A DNA stretch of 64,000 nt from CAWFQB01 sp965277875 (GCA_965277875.1 CBDIDV010000002.1:6014001-6078000); one strand, 5' to 3'. Positions 35,212 to 45,103 are shown, numbered from the stretch's first letter. Notes: a model not told the origin generated them from the letters alone. Translations and numbers: made by a program.

Positions 35212-37881
35212 TTACTCTCTAGAGACTTCGTTGCGGTTACGATCTTCCATGATCTTCTTCCAGCGCTCTTCCACGCCTTCTGCTAACGAGAACAACCACA
35301 TACGCACATTGGTTGGGTAGCTGGGCTTTCGCGCCGCATCTTGTAGTTCCTCCGCCGTTGAGTCGTCCCCTACATTACGCAATGCTTGTCCGAAAGCCCA
35401 TACGGGAAGTATGGCGTCACCCATAATACCAAGTGTCTTTTCGAGGTAGCATGCTGAGTGCGCGCGATTAACACGGTCTTTATCAGCTACTCTGGCTTTG
35501 ATTCTCACGCTTGCTTCGGGATCATGTGATGTACGCCAGTAGAGCGTTCTGTATGCTTCTTCGTCTGGAAGCCAACTGACAATTTCCGCTGCATATTGTC
35601 TGAGTTGCGGATTTTCTTCTTCCAGCAGGTCCAAACAACTTTGTTGGAGCTTCTGAGCGTCGATTTCACCAAGAGCACGAGCGACCAATCGCCGCACTGT
35701 ATAAACTCCATCAGTCAACATTTCGGTCAACGTTGTTATGGCTTGTGCGCGCGCGTTTGTATTCATTCCTGCTTGGTGCAAACAAGAAGCCAACGCCTCG
35801 CGAGCGGGCCAGTACCAATCTCTGCACTCCGTGTAGGTAAACTCGCTCGCTATTCGCTGAGGGTTCATACGCGTCAGAGCCTCTAGTACATCTATCTCGT
35901 ATTTACGCGGATCGTCCACTCTGTGTGCTCTGGTTGCTACTGCGTCCTCAATTATAAGTGCGTCAGGTGCTTCTTGTTCGCCTAAAAAATCGAGAATGTC
36001 AGTAGGAGCACGATACGAATGATCAGAGGATATGGCTTCAGCGATCGCCGATGAAAAATTTTCAGGGTCAGCATGATAGAGTAAAGTAAGAATAAATGCC
36101 GAACGACGCATTGATGCTTGCGATAACGTCCAGTGGCCGTCTTGCTGAACCAGTCCCGCGGAGAGCATCAACTCAGGCTTATCGGCTAGGAAGCCGCGTC
36201 TGGCAAGGGTTTCACATACGCGTTCATGGTCAAGGTTCTTATTCTTTGCTAAAGAAGCGACAAAATCAGCCGCACTCCGATCTATGTCCAGGAAGCCGAT
36301 GGCCGAGATCAAATAGTTGAGCGCAGAATTTGTAATTTCATCATTGCTGTACGCCCAATGCTTTGCCTGTAATAATAGTTCATCCTTGTACAAAGAAGCC
36401 TGCTCAGGACTGAAGGAAGCGTAGAGTTCTAATGCCGCCGCACAAGCCAACCTTGTAATCGGACGCTCATTATCGTCAAGTAAATGCTGCACCAGCGTCG
36501 AGCAGTCCCCTAGATCATAACAAACATAGGCGAGGGAGTCACGCACAGCCATAGGAGGGAAACGGTCCATTGCAATGCAGTTTCCCAAGAGGATTGTGGC
36601 CGCGTCGGAAGAACCATAACAACCTAGAGCTTCCAAGGCTTCAATACCAAGTCCAACTTCCGTATTGGGGTCGCTGACAAGGTCGCGGAGGGTAGGCAGA
36701 GCGGTAACAGCGCGAGTGTAACCCGCAAATTTACACAACTCTCTTTTGGTAAAGCGGTTAGTTTCGGCAAAGGCGGCGGGAAACCAACTAAGCGCGTTTT
36801 GCAAGTTCAGGCGCAGGGCTATGTCCCAACTCATAGCCTTGACTTTTGTTGGCATCGACTGCCATTTGCCTTCATTTCTTGTATCGCCGCAGGCGTCATC
36901 CCGAATTGCTTCAACAATGCTGGCGTTTGCTCGCAAATTCGTTGATAACAAACTTTCGACCTGTTTTGGACAAGGCAGTGCGCCGATACGGTTGTAGATA
37001 TACCAATTAGGCGTATCATCTGCGTGTTTTTCAACGTCGCCAGTGGTCAAAATTAGAAGTTTGAGGTAGGTCTCAACCACCTGTGTGCTGTTAAATTGCG
37101 TAGACACATCCGCCCAAAACGTTAGTGCCGTCGTCACATGCTCGTTAATGGTGGCAACGAGTATAGCCCAAGTATCATCTGAGAATTCGGGGTGGCGAAA
37201 TGCAATATTGGCAAGAGCGTGCGCTACTTCTTCCACAATGCCTCTATTGGCGATATACATCTTCAAACAGGCTGCTAGTTGCGGCAAAAAAGTAGGAGAT
37301 GCAATCATACCTACCGCTTTTAGCGCAGGAATGCCAGGCTTTTCAGTGTTGGTGAGATATGACAATAAACATTGTGTAAGAGCTTCCTCATCCTCATATG
37401 CAAGCCAGGCGAGCGCGCAAAAAGCTGCTTCTTGTAGATCAGGTGACTCTATCGATGGCGAGTTCAAACCTACAATCTTCTCCAGTTGCCTGACTGCAGA
37501 CTCATCGCGACTTCCAATGCTTTGTAGCATCCAGATGGCGGCCAGGCGTTTTTGCAGATCAGTGTCGGTAGTAAGCGTGTTTACGAATGCATCAATCCAG
37601 TTTTTCTTGACCTCGCGCTCCTCAAATGGCGAGCGGTAAAGCCACGTCAGCACTTCTCGCTGCGCCCGAAAACGATCTTTCTCAGACGGCGCAAAGCACA
37701 ACTCCAGCGCCCAATCCGTTGAAAGTGGGTACTTCAGTTCAGCTAAGCGGTCAAATCCCTTACTCAGCAAACGCACTCGTGTGTCGTCTTCGTATTCCGC
37801 GAGGTGGTCAAACACGTTTAATACCTCACTCGCCTCGCGCGCGCCTGCGACTTTGGAAACGATTTCCTCTTGTTCTATCAT
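35212..37881 (-). CDS. HEAT-repeat protein coupled to the nuclease-STAND ATPase
   Basis: 889 residues, built almost wholly of helical pairs. HEAT/PBS-like units are clear at the C-terminal end (TVRRLVARALGEIDAQKLQQ, NPQLRQYAAEIVSWLPDEEA) and in the middle (TEVGLGIEALEALGCYGSSD, RDSLAYVCYDLGDCSTLVQH). There is no ATPase or nuclease motif. Its ATG lies within the stop of the 668-residue ATPase gene (four-base overlap), so the two are made together. In Avs-type STAND systems a C-terminal helical-repeat region senses the phage protein; here the sensor-like part appears as a separate chain. That role is inferred. Confidence 0.7.
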   Translation of the reverse strand: MIEQEEIVSKVAGAREASEVLNVFDHLAEYEDDTRVRLLSKGFDRLAELKYPLSTDWALELCFAPSEKDRFRAQREVLTWLYRSPFEEREVKKNWIDAFVNTLTTDTDLQKRLAAIWMLQSIGSRDESAVRQLEKIVGLNSPSIESPDLQEAAFCALAWLAYEDEEALTQCLLSYLTNTEKPGIPALKAVGMIASPTFLPQLAACLKMYIANRGIVEEVAHALANIAFRHPEFSDDTWAILVATINEHVTTALTFWADVSTQFNSTQVVETYLKLLILTTGDVEKHADDTPNWYIYNRIGALPCPKQVESLLSTNLRANASIVEAIRDDACGDTRNEGKWQSMPTKVKAMSWDIALRLNLQNALSWFPAAFAETNRFTKRELCKFAGYTRAVTALPTLRDLVSDPNTEVGLGIEALEALGCYGSSDAATILLGNCIAMDRFPPMAVRDSLAYVCYDLGDCSTLVQHLLDDNERPITRLACAAALELYASFSPEQASLYKDELLLQAKHWAYSNDEITNSALNYLISAIGFLDIDRSAADFVASLAKNKNLDHERVCETLARRGFLADKPELMLSAGLVQQDGHWTLSQASMRRSAFILTLLYHADPENFSSAIAEAISSDHSYRAPTDILDFLGEQEAPDALIIEDAVATRAHRVDDPRKYEIDVLEALTRMNPQRIASEFTYTECRDWYWPAREALASCLHQAGMNTNARAQAITTLTEMLTDGVYTVRRLVARALGEIDAQKLQQSCLDLLEEENPQLRQYAAEIVSWLPDEEAYRTLYWRTSHDPEASVRIKARVADKDRVNRAHSACYLEKTLGIMGDAILPVWAFGQALRNVGDDSTAEELQDAARKPSYPTNVRMWLFSLAEGVEERWKKIMEDRNRNEVSRE

Positions 37882-39884
37882 GTTTCTGAACCTTGAAGGT
37901 AGCTGAACGTCGAGTCGTCGGCCAAGCGATCAGTGACGAACGAGTGACGCCAGTACCACTCTTTGCCTGCCGCGATGATCAGACCTCCTGTTGCAGCTTC
38001 CTTATAAAGCCCGTCGGCCCCAACTTGGATCTGTCTATCATCTTGCATAATAATATTTTTCCATAGAGCATACGTATACCGATCAGCCCCTCTGGTTTGA
38101 GAAGCAATATCTTTGTATGCTTCGGCGTGCCAACCTAGATCGAAATGTGCCTCTGATGGACGAGAGTGTCGCTGTAAATACTTTTCAAAAAATTTCGAGA
38201 GAAATATACTTGCCACTTTTTGAATGGCTGCTGTTCTCCCCTCCAAAAACTCGCGCGCGCCTTCTGGATCGTTTTGTAACGACGCAAAGGCTCCAAACAT
38301 ACGTGGGTGGCGGAGACTATCGAGTATGTCAGGATCAGCGGGAGACGAACGAAGCACGTTCGTGGAGAAGGATTTAGCGCTTTGAATTGTCCCCTCGAAC
38401 ATATCACTCAAGATATCACCAAATACATTGGTTGCTGCTGTACGCACCTCCTCTGCAGTAAACGGTTCAACCTGTTCAAATTCATAGGCGCGACTTGAAT
38501 TCCATGACCCTGTAGCGCCACCAGGGAATACCTGACGTACCAACCTCTCGGCAGATTCAGAACGGCTTGTAATAAGAAGGCGTACGCCTTCATCCTGCTG
38601 GGTCATATCGTAGAGGTAGCGAATGAATGATGCGTCAGGTAAGTCTTCATCAAGACCATCAACACAAATTAGCAGGATTGTAGGAGCCTTCGGGTTGGCC
38701 GCACGCAGCCGCAACTCAATGCCTTTCAAAGATGCCTCAGATCGTTCTGCCCATCCGCCGATTGTTCTTTCCAGCCACTCGGATCGGAGCATTTTAGATT
38801 GTGTTAAAACAGGAAAACCTTCGAAGTGTGCAAATGTATCGGCGTGCGCAGCACTATCACCCGCAAGGGCCGTCAGCATCTCAGTCTTCCCACAACCCCC
38901 ATCCCCCGTCAGGAACACCACTTTGTGCTGTTGAATTTTGCTGATAATGCTGCTAATGTCGCGACCTAAAAGCCACGAGGCGCCTGCCTGCTGCTCCTTC
39001 TTCCAATTGTCCCAAGCTTCCTTGCACTTACCACCGATGCCTTCGGGAGTTAGTGGCTTTGCATTAGAGGACCCCGTAAGAGCTTTGAGAAAGCGGGTGA
39101 TACTGATACTTGTTCCCGCTATAGACTTTTTCCAAACATCCATCAACAAGTTGTCTGTTGCGGCATCCAATTCAGACATGTCCGCTCCGTGGGACAGCGC
39201 AAACTCTTCAATCTTTTTTTCAAATGCGTGAGCCGATACGTCGCGAACGTAAAGACGAGATAAAACATAAAGAGTGGCATTTACAGCCTCTGTTAATCTT
39301 TTCTGTTTTCCACTTGTGGCTTCTATATTTTCAAACTCTGCCTGGATTTCACTTGATATAACCTCTTCGAGCGTTGGCCCATTTACTTTAGAAAGCAAAT
39401 GACGTATTTCGTTTAGATCAACAGACTTGGCGGCCAGCTCTGTGGCACTTATACCACAAGTATCCTGACAGTTTTGTGCCCATTGCCTAATGATCTTGGC
39501 TTCGCCTACAAGACTGCGATTGGTAATCAAGATACAACCGTTGATCGCCTCCCTCTGTACACCAGCCTTCTCTGCTTTGAGCAAGCTTACTCGGAAGCTG
39601 TTGATAATTTCCCACATGTCAGCTTTATCAATAGTAGTGCCTGGGTATGTTCCAGTATGCTTAAACTGTATTAGGCACTTGGTTTCTCCAGAAGCAATCA
39701 CTAAGTCTTGTCCCAAGCATTCAGGTAAAAAGAGTGTATCATGATCAACATTGATGGTCGCAAGAAGTGATGTAGGATCGGCCTCGTGCTGAGACGTGAG
39801 GGTCATAATACCTAGAGTACCCAGCATTTGGTAATAAAACCCCACCAAGGCGCGCCACCCACCTTTATCCGCATTGTCCAACAT
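37878..39884 (-). CDS. PD-(D/E)xK nuclease - STAND ATPase fusion
   Basis: 668 residues. The N-terminus GGWRALVGFYYQMLGTLG with E55, D60 and IQFK (Q73-x-K75) fits a Cap4/Mrr-like PD-(D/E)xK nuclease in which QxK replaces ExK. A helical linker follows, then a STAND/NACHT-type ATPase: Walker A GDGGCGKT (327-334), Walker B TILLICVDGLDED (402-414) and an R-sensor LLITSRSE. The C-terminus ends shortly after the ATPase, without the long repeat domain of Avs proteins. That part is supplied by the coupled HEAT gene. Likely role: phage-triggered DNA degradation. Nuclease assignment moderate, ATPase strong. Confidence 0.78.
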   Translation of the reverse strand: MLDNADKGGWRALVGFYYQMLGTLGIMTLTSQHEADPTSLLATINVDHDTLFLPECLGQDLVIASGETKCLIQFKHTGTYPGTTIDKADMWEIINSFRVSLLKAEKAGVQREAINGCILITNRSLVGEAKIIRQWAQNCQDTCGISATELAAKSVDLNEIRHLLSKVNGPTLEEVISSEIQAEFENIEATSGKQKRLTEAVNATLYVLSRLYVRDVSAHAFEKKIEEFALSHGADMSELDAATDNLLMDVWKKSIAGTSISITRFLKALTGSSNAKPLTPEGIGGKCKEAWDNWKKEQQAGASWLLGRDISSIISKIQQHKVVFLTGDGGCGKTEMLTALAGDSAAHADTFAHFEGFPVLTQSKMLRSEWLERTIGGWAERSEASLKGIELRLRAANPKAPTILLICVDGLDEDLPDASFIRYLYDMTQQDEGVRLLITSRSESAERLVRQVFPGGATGSWNSSRAYEFEQVEPFTAEEVRTAATNVFGDILSDMFEGTIQSAKSFSTNVLRSSPADPDILDSLRHPRMFGAFASLQNDPEGAREFLEGRTAAIQKVASIFLSKFFEKYLQRHSRPSEAHFDLGWHAEAYKDIASQTRGADRYTYALWKNIIMQDDRQIQVGADGLYKEAATGGLIIAAGKEWYWRHSFVTDRLADDSTFSYLQGSET

Positions 39885-40007
39885 AATTATTTGCCTTGTT
39901 CAGAGATGTACGTTATCTTAGCAGAAATAATGTGGAAAGCGTGTGCGTGTCACCTCTCTGTTTGCCAGTATACGAAGATTTGTGTTGACTTTTGATCGAG
40001 CGGATTG

Positions 40008-40036
40008 TTGTATTTTTTACAAATATATGTTATAAT
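40008..40036 (+). promoter_or_regulatory. Promoter for the 182-residue gene
   Basis: TTGTAT (40008-40013), a 17-nt spacer and TATAAT (40031-40036) with a TGT extension just before the -10. It lies about 75 nt before the ATG at 40112. Confidence 0.6.
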
Positions 40037-40111
40037 GTGGGTTATAGTCCGAAATTTCACGTTGGCGGCAAAGATCGTGCCTGATGCGATTTTGACAATG
40101 GAGACGATCTC

Positions 40112-40660
40112 ATGCAAGTATCAGATACGATGAATCATGTGCGCGGGATCGTGATCTGGAAAAATCGAGCGTGGGAACTAGCGACTTGCGCGCCGTTGCT
40201 TGTGTTCAACATGCAGGAGTGGGCGCGAACGCTCAGAGCCGACGATCAGGATACTGTGAAGGATTGTCTTGCCGCGGGTGAAGACACGTCTATTTTCCAG
40301 GCCGCCGTGGCGCAGATGGACCGCTGGATTGCGGGTGAAAAAGGATTGGTCACGTATTGCCCTGAATTCGCCATCCGTCAGACGATGTCGCCTGATGTGA
40401 TTGGTGCGCGCGAATGGGACATATACATAAGTAAATTATTTGAGGACGGAACGGTGCGTGAGATCGTTGCGGGTGGATTGCCTCCAAGCGATCCGCAGTT
40501 TCTCTTATGCGCAGACGAACCGAACAAGTTTTTTTATGGGTTATGGACTATACGAGTTGCCATTCGGCACACAGGCAAGTTTGTGGATGGTCAGGTTGTA
40601 GACGCCACCAGACTTCAAGAGTTGTGGGACAAAGAATGGGCATTGATCTCTGAAATCTGA
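40112..40660 (+). CDS. Hypothetical protein
   Basis: 182 residues, not recognised. No membrane segment, rich in Trp and Asp (VIWKNRAWELAT, MQEWARTLRADDQD, AREWDIYISKLFEDGTVREIV). A soluble mixed alpha/beta protein is likely. It is divergent from the nuclease-STAND operon and has its own promoter. It could be linked to that system, but nothing in the sequence shows it. Confidence 0.6.
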   Translation: MQVSDTMNHVRGIVIWKNRAWELATCAPLLVFNMQEWARTLRADDQDTVKDCLAAGEDTSIFQAAVAQMDRWIAGEKGLVTYCPEFAIRQTMSPDVIGAREWDIYISKLFEDGTVREIVAGGLPPSDPQFLLCADEPNKFFYGLWTIRVAIRHTGKFVDGQVVDATRLQELWDKEWALISEI

Positions 40661-40763
40661 GCTTCCCTGTTTGTGGCCCTTTTCTATGTGGCGTTTGGGG
40701 CCTGTTTACTTCTACTTTTTGCAATTATATGTGTAGGCAATAGCCCGCATTTGGAGTGACACA

Positions 40764-41081
40764 GTGCCTATTTACAAAATCACACAACAGGCTTTTGTAG
40801 AATGCATAGTTGAAGCGGCAACGGAAGATGAGGCGGCAGCACTTGCACAGAAGGTCGCAATAGAGCGCGTGTGGGGAAGCCACTGCGCAGATTCTGCAGA
40901 ACTCAACATAATCGGACATTTGTTGTTCGACGCGTATCACATTGAATCTACGCGTCGCGCGCCGCAAGTTGAAGAAGATCTAGGGATAGAAGCAAACCTA
41001 GCAACGGGGATGGCCGATCCCGTGAAGCCACAGTTTAGATATCGGCATACTAGTCAGTACCCGCCATCTGCTCCTCCGTAG
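40764..41081 (+). CDS. Small hypothetical protein
   Basis: 105 residues beginning MPIYKITQQAFVECIVEAATEDEAAALAQ, a beta-hairpin followed by a helix as in small DpnD/PcfM-like proteins; this resemblance is weak. The disordered C-terminus overlaps the 3' end of the convergent XRE gene by 32 nt. Confidence 0.5.
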   Translation: MPIYKITQQAFVECIVEAATEDEAAALAQKVAIERVWGSHCADSAELNIIGHLLFDAYHIESTRRAPQVEEDLGIEANLATGMADPVKPQFRYRHTSQYPPSAPP

Positions 41082-41307
41082 CATACAAGATTTTGCTCGG
41101 AGTGGTCTGAAGTGTATTGGCAAGTATTTGTATTGTTTCCAATGTAGGGCTCTTCAGGCCGCGCTCAATCTCCGACAGATAGGAGCGATCAACACCCGCA
41201 TCAAGCGCTAGTCTCTCCTGGCTCATATCCAGAGATTTGCGCTGCTGCCGTATGACGTGGCCGAACGCTTTCCCTATACGACTCTTCGCTTTCCCTGTAG
41301 TTGTCAT
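41050..41307 (-). CDS. XRE-family transcriptional regulator
   Basis: 85 residues, almost entirely one helix-turn-helix domain: AFGHVIRQQRKSLDMSQERLALDAGVDRSYLSEIERGLKSPTLETI is split over helices 1-4, and the recognition helix includes DRSYLSEIERG. A single-domain Cro/C.protein-like regulator. It faces the 105-residue gene tail to tail. The target is unknown. Confidence 0.85.
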   Translation of the reverse strand: MTTTGKAKSRIGKAFGHVIRQQRKSLDMSQERLALDAGVDRSYLSEIERGLKSPTLETIQILANTLQTTPSKILYATEEQMAGTD

Positions 41308-41641
41308 TCGCCTAGTTTAAGGCGAAACGCTGTCCAGGTCTACGGGCTAAAGCCCACGAAGCGGACATCCGAGGACATACTCCATAGGATCAGAAGGGTT
41401 AACATGCGCCGTTATAGTCATTGCTCCACCGTGATTGGGCTTGCCGACACTGCCTGTTCCTCGTGCGGGAGAGGTGGCTAAAAGCGCCAGGCCAGAGTTG
41501 ACGCAATACCAAACCCGACAAGCCGATCTTGCCATACCTTATTTCCCATCACCTCGGTTTCCGCCGTGCGAAAGTCGCGGCCCAACACCACGATTCTGAC
41601 GCTACTACTGTTTCAGGCAAAAATATGAAAGGCTCATCAAC
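41308..41641. other. Intergenic region, no supported gene
   Basis: 334 bp between the XRE start and the next gene. A small hairpin CGCCT-agttta-AGGCG at the XRE start may be its operator. The rest shows only short frames without ribosome-binding sites. Confidence 0.5.
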
Positions 41642-42052
41642 TTGCCAGGTTTCTCTGATGAAGAACTTGAACAGATGTGTGGAGCGTATGCGCAGGGCGC
41701 TTCAGGCAGCTTGCTGATCGGAATGCGAGGTCAAGAACGTCTCCTCACGTTTTATCTTCCTGTCACCAGCACTGATGCCGTTAGACAACTCCGTGAACAG
41801 GCAAAGCGCCTGCACTCCTACGGCTGCGACGGCTGGCTATACGCGCGCGCGGTACTGCTGGAGAAGGAGGGGCAATCAGACGTCTTGGCTTTGTTGGCTG
41901 ATGAAAGTTGCTTACGGCAGCAGGATGAACGAAGGCGTGAGCAGAAGTTGATAGTAGTCCAAAATCAAACTCAGCAGTGGTGCTGCACTGATTATAGTCT
42001 TCTTAACGATGATTTGAGCCAAGCGGTGGCGGAAGCTTTCACTACAACATAG
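41642..42052 (+). CDS. Hypothetical protein from a TTG start
   Basis: 136 residues, not recognised. TTG 41642 is used because a purine-rich GAAAGG lies upstream and no ATG fits. The sequence has a GSLLIGMRGQERLLTFYLPV strand pair and LHSYGCDGWLYARAVLLEKEG, followed by a charged helix. It is followed 12 nt later by a strong hairpin terminator. Confidence 0.5.
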   Translation: MPGFSDEELEQMCGAYAQGASGSLLIGMRGQERLLTFYLPVTSTDAVRQLREQAKRLHSYGCDGWLYARAVLLEKEGQSDVLALLADESCLRQQDERRREQKLIVVQNQTQQWCCTDYSLLNDDLSQAVAEAFTTT

Positions 42053-42064
42053 ATATATGCAAAC

Positions 42065-42110
42065 AAAATTTATTGGGTAGACAGGTGGCTCTGTCTACCC
42101 AATAAATTTT
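42065..42110. terminator. Bidirectional 20-bp hairpin terminator
   Basis: A perfect 20-bp stem (42065-42084 with 42091-42110) and a 6-nt loop GTGGCT, with A-tract and T-tract at its ends. It separates the convergent 136-residue gene and the second recombinase. Confidence 0.88.
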
Positions 42111-42113
42111 GCG

Positions 42114-43994
42114 TCAAACTATTGATAGTATTCCTGGAGGCGAACTCTCTGGCATAAGGAAATGTGCAATGGATGCTGACGGCTCACAGGTATCGGGTAT
42201 TTGCAAATATTTAGAGATGCCAGGCAGGATCTCATCATCAGTCAGATTGAGGGCTTTCACACCTAAGAGGTCGCGTCGTCCGACCAAAAAAGCTCGTGGT
42301 GAAGAAAACCAGGATAGACATGTCAATGTATCAGCTACATTAGGCACTGCCATCTGCCAACGTGGCTGTCCTTTGCCGTTCATGCGAACCTTGGATAGTT
42401 TGCCGACAATATATGTTCCCCATCGTGTCAAAACCACGACTCCACTCTGTGTGAGAACGATTGATTTTACAACGTGTTGTAAAATAGCGCGCAAGGCTGT
42501 CATAGATTGACCCTTTATAGCTTCTGGGGACAAATCCACCGTGTCTACAACAAGTGTTCTTGTTCGTCTTTCCAACTCTGCTAACTCGCGTTCAAGTGCT
42601 TCTCGTTCTACACGGCATTGGCGAATGACACTCTCTGTTAGCGATTGGTCTTCACGCGCGAGCATTTTCATGGCCTCACTTGTCGTGCGCTGAAGTATTT
42701 TTGCAATTTCTTGTTTGAGCACTATCGCTCGTTCCAAGTCATAGTCGCGTCCATCAACGGCTCGCCTGTTCTGTATTTCTGCCATCAGAACAGGGGCAAG
42801 TTGTGTCAATACCCATTCATCCATTAGAGACTCTGGGATATTGGGAATAATGCCGACGCACCTATTTCGACCTATGTTGTTCTTGGAACAACTGTAATAT
42901 CTCACGTAGGATGAGTCACTACGTTTCTTAGCGGCACTAACAAACAACCGTCTCCCGCAAAGACCACATGCAGATAATCCCGTCAGCAGATGAGGTGGAT
43001 GGGTGCTTCCATACCTTTTATCGGTCTTTGTGCAAGATTGCAGCTTTTCCTGCACCAGTTCCCACAATGTCAGTGGAACAACGGTTTCCATTCTCCCGCT
43101 ACCATCTGCAGATGGCACTGTAAACGCGGGGCAATCATAAACGTTTTTCTTGTGACGCGCTCGTCCAACGTAACATAATCGCTTCAACGTATTCGTAATG
43201 TCGTTTGCTCCTATTGTTGATTTCGCTGCCCCTAACTCTCGGTGTTTAAAGCGCGGCCATTGCACTCCCTCGTCATTGAGAATTTTGGCTATCCCATATT
43301 CCGTTAGGGGGCCGCTACCATTTTCCCCGAATACATACATGCGAAAAACTCGTATAACCAGTTCTATTTCGCAAGTTATAACGATTAATATTCCGTCTCC
43401 TTTACCAGAGCGACGGAAACCTAAACACTCAGGGTTAATTATGTATTTACCCTTGCTAACTTTCCAAATTTTGTCACGCGTGACGTCTTCACTTATTTTA
43501 GCACTGTACTCTCGATTGCGGACTGCGTCACTCGATGCGTTGGTGAATCCTGTTGACGTTTCAATATGATAATCGTGGCGACTGGCAATTAGGCTAACTT
43601 CATGCTTCACCATGATCTTGAGCAAGGCGTCTGCCACACCGCTATCCCTGTACAAACGGTCAGTACGCCAGACAACGAGAGACGCGAATTCTCCGTTTTT
43701 CATGTCCGCAACAACACGCCCAAGCTCGGCCCGCAATGGTCCAGGTGTCTCCTTCCGTAATGGTTCGGGCATCTCGCTTACGCTCCACCACCAATGCCCT
43801 TTACTACCTTCTGGCTCACTATAGATGTGTTGTGGCAACACATCTAACCCTAAGTCTTGACAAACCGCCTTGCATTCGTTGATTTGTTCTTCGATGCTTT
43901 TCGACTTGCCTTCGTCATTGCTCCTCCGCACATAAATTGCGGCGTTCTTCTGCGCACCGTTCGTTAATCCACCAATCGCGATAGGGTCTACCAT
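42114..43994 (-). CDS. Second large serine recombinase
   Basis: 626 residues with full architecture: N-terminal catalytic domain (AAIYVRRSNDEGKSKSIEEQ with the predicted nucleophile Ser in YVRRSND; VVWRTDRLYRD arginine motif), a recombinase domain (GFRRSGKGDG ... ITNTLKRLCYVGRARH), a zinc ribbon (LSACGLCGRRLFVSA ... YYSCSKNN..CVG) and a coiled coil (MLAREDQSLTESVIRQCRVE). It is intact and unlike the integrase at 17911. It does not lie at an element end, so it may belong to a nested or earlier element whose borders could not be found. Confidence 0.88.
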   Translation of the reverse strand: MVDPIAIGGLTNGAQKNAAIYVRRSNDEGKSKSIEEQINECKAVCQDLGLDVLPQHIYSEPEGSKGHWWWSVSEMPEPLRKETPGPLRAELGRVVADMKNGEFASLVVWRTDRLYRDSGVADALLKIMVKHEVSLIASRHDYHIETSTGFTNASSDAVRNREYSAKISEDVTRDKIWKVSKGKYIINPECLGFRRSGKGDGILIVITCEIELVIRVFRMYVFGENGSGPLTEYGIAKILNDEGVQWPRFKHRELGAAKSTIGANDITNTLKRLCYVGRARHKKNVYDCPAFTVPSADGSGRMETVVPLTLWELVQEKLQSCTKTDKRYGSTHPPHLLTGLSACGLCGRRLFVSAAKKRSDSSYVRYYSCSKNNIGRNRCVGIIPNIPESLMDEWVLTQLAPVLMAEIQNRRAVDGRDYDLERAIVLKQEIAKILQRTTSEAMKMLAREDQSLTESVIRQCRVEREALERELAELERRTRTLVVDTVDLSPEAIKGQSMTALRAILQHVVKSIVLTQSGVVVLTRWGTYIVGKLSKVRMNGKGQPRWQMAVPNVADTLTCLSWFSSPRAFLVGRRDLLGVKALNLTDDEILPGISKYLQIPDTCEPSASIAHFLMPESSPPGILSIV

Positions 43995-44453
43995 AATACA
44001 TTGCCTCCAACATGTTTGCTATGACTTGCTAGTAACTCATATTACCCCAGTGCAATATGAGTTAGTAACAAGCGGTTTGGGTGTAGCAAATGTCTGCCTG
44101 GGCCGTTAATTTCCAGTTCAGAATTGCTTTCAAATCTGTCATAGTGACTTTTGGAGGGAAAACGCGACAATTTTGAAAAATAGTAAAATATTTTTCGTTT
44201 GTGGAGAGTAGAAGTTAAAATAGCAGTATCTAAATTGAGAGAAGAAGGGCATACCGCCTGTTGTCTAGCCTGTAGACTACCAACAATTCAGTAGAGAGTG
44301 ATGTTATGTGGTGGAATTGTATTTTCAGCGCAATAGCATGGGGGCTTGTACGCTAAGAAAGCTTCCGCCCATTGCGCTCCGCTTCTCTTTTCTTCCGTTC
44401 TTCCCTCTTGTTGCACGGCAGCAAAAAAATAGTCTATCGCAGGAGAAACACTT
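43995..44453. other. Intergenic region upstream of the second recombinase
   Basis: 459 bp without a supported gene. It holds an 18-nt imperfect dyad (44026-44043 and 44054-44071, arms with two mismatches, core ACTCATATT/AATATGAGT) about 35 nt from the recombinase start, which could be its operator or half of an attachment site. The rest is AT-rich. Confidence 0.6.
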
Positions 44454-45103
44454 ATGTCTCGCGCTAATGGCCTCACCCGTCAGGAAATACTTACCGCCAT
44501 TAAGTGCCACGGCAGCCTGACCGCAGAAACAATTGCCCAGCAGCTTCATATCTCGCCCGTCGCTGTGCGCCAGCATCTCAGTGCGCTGGCAGCGGAAGGC
44601 AGTGTAACGATCCAGATTGTGCGGCGCGGCCTGGGACGTCCCGCGCACTACTACCGACTGACAGAGGCAGGGGATGAACAGTTTACACGCCGCTATATGC
44701 ACATGGCAGTAAGCCTGATCGAGGAACTGAGCGCATGGCAGGGTGAGGACGCGGTGCATGCGCTGCTTGCCCTCAAGCACGAGCGCGAACTGCCCGTTCT
44801 GCGCGAGCGGTTGGCTGGCTTGGAAGGCGCCGCCTGCTTGGAGGAGTGGCCCGCATCCAGAGCGAGAGCGGTTACATGGCGCACAGTAGGAAAGGCGAAG
44901 AGGCAGGCGAGTATCTGCTCGTCCAGCACAACTGCGCGGTGTGCAGTCTGGCGCGCCGCTTTCCCCAGGTTTGCTGCCACAGCGAGATGCTGATGCTGCG
45001 CAAACTGCTCCCAAGTATGACAGTAGAGCGTGAGCAGCACATTATCAATGGCGACCATGTCTGCTCCTACCGTATACGCACGGCAGGAGCAGAACTGATG
45101 TAG
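44454..45103 (+). pseudogene. SufR-like Fe-S regulator, frameshifted
   Basis: The first frame (from ATG 44454, AGGAGA upstream) gives a DeoR/ArsR-like winged helix: LTRQEILTAIKCHGSLTAET, then PVAVRQHLSALAAEG and a GRPAHYYRLTEAGDE wing. It loses similarity after about 44800. The matching C-terminal part continues in another frame from before 44846 to the TAG at 45101: ESGYMAHS, then HNCAVCSLARRFPQVC and INGDHVCSYRI, the cysteine pattern of SufR Fe-S repressors. A single frameshift around 44790-44846 explains both. It may be a real inactivation or a sequence error. Confidence 0.75.
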
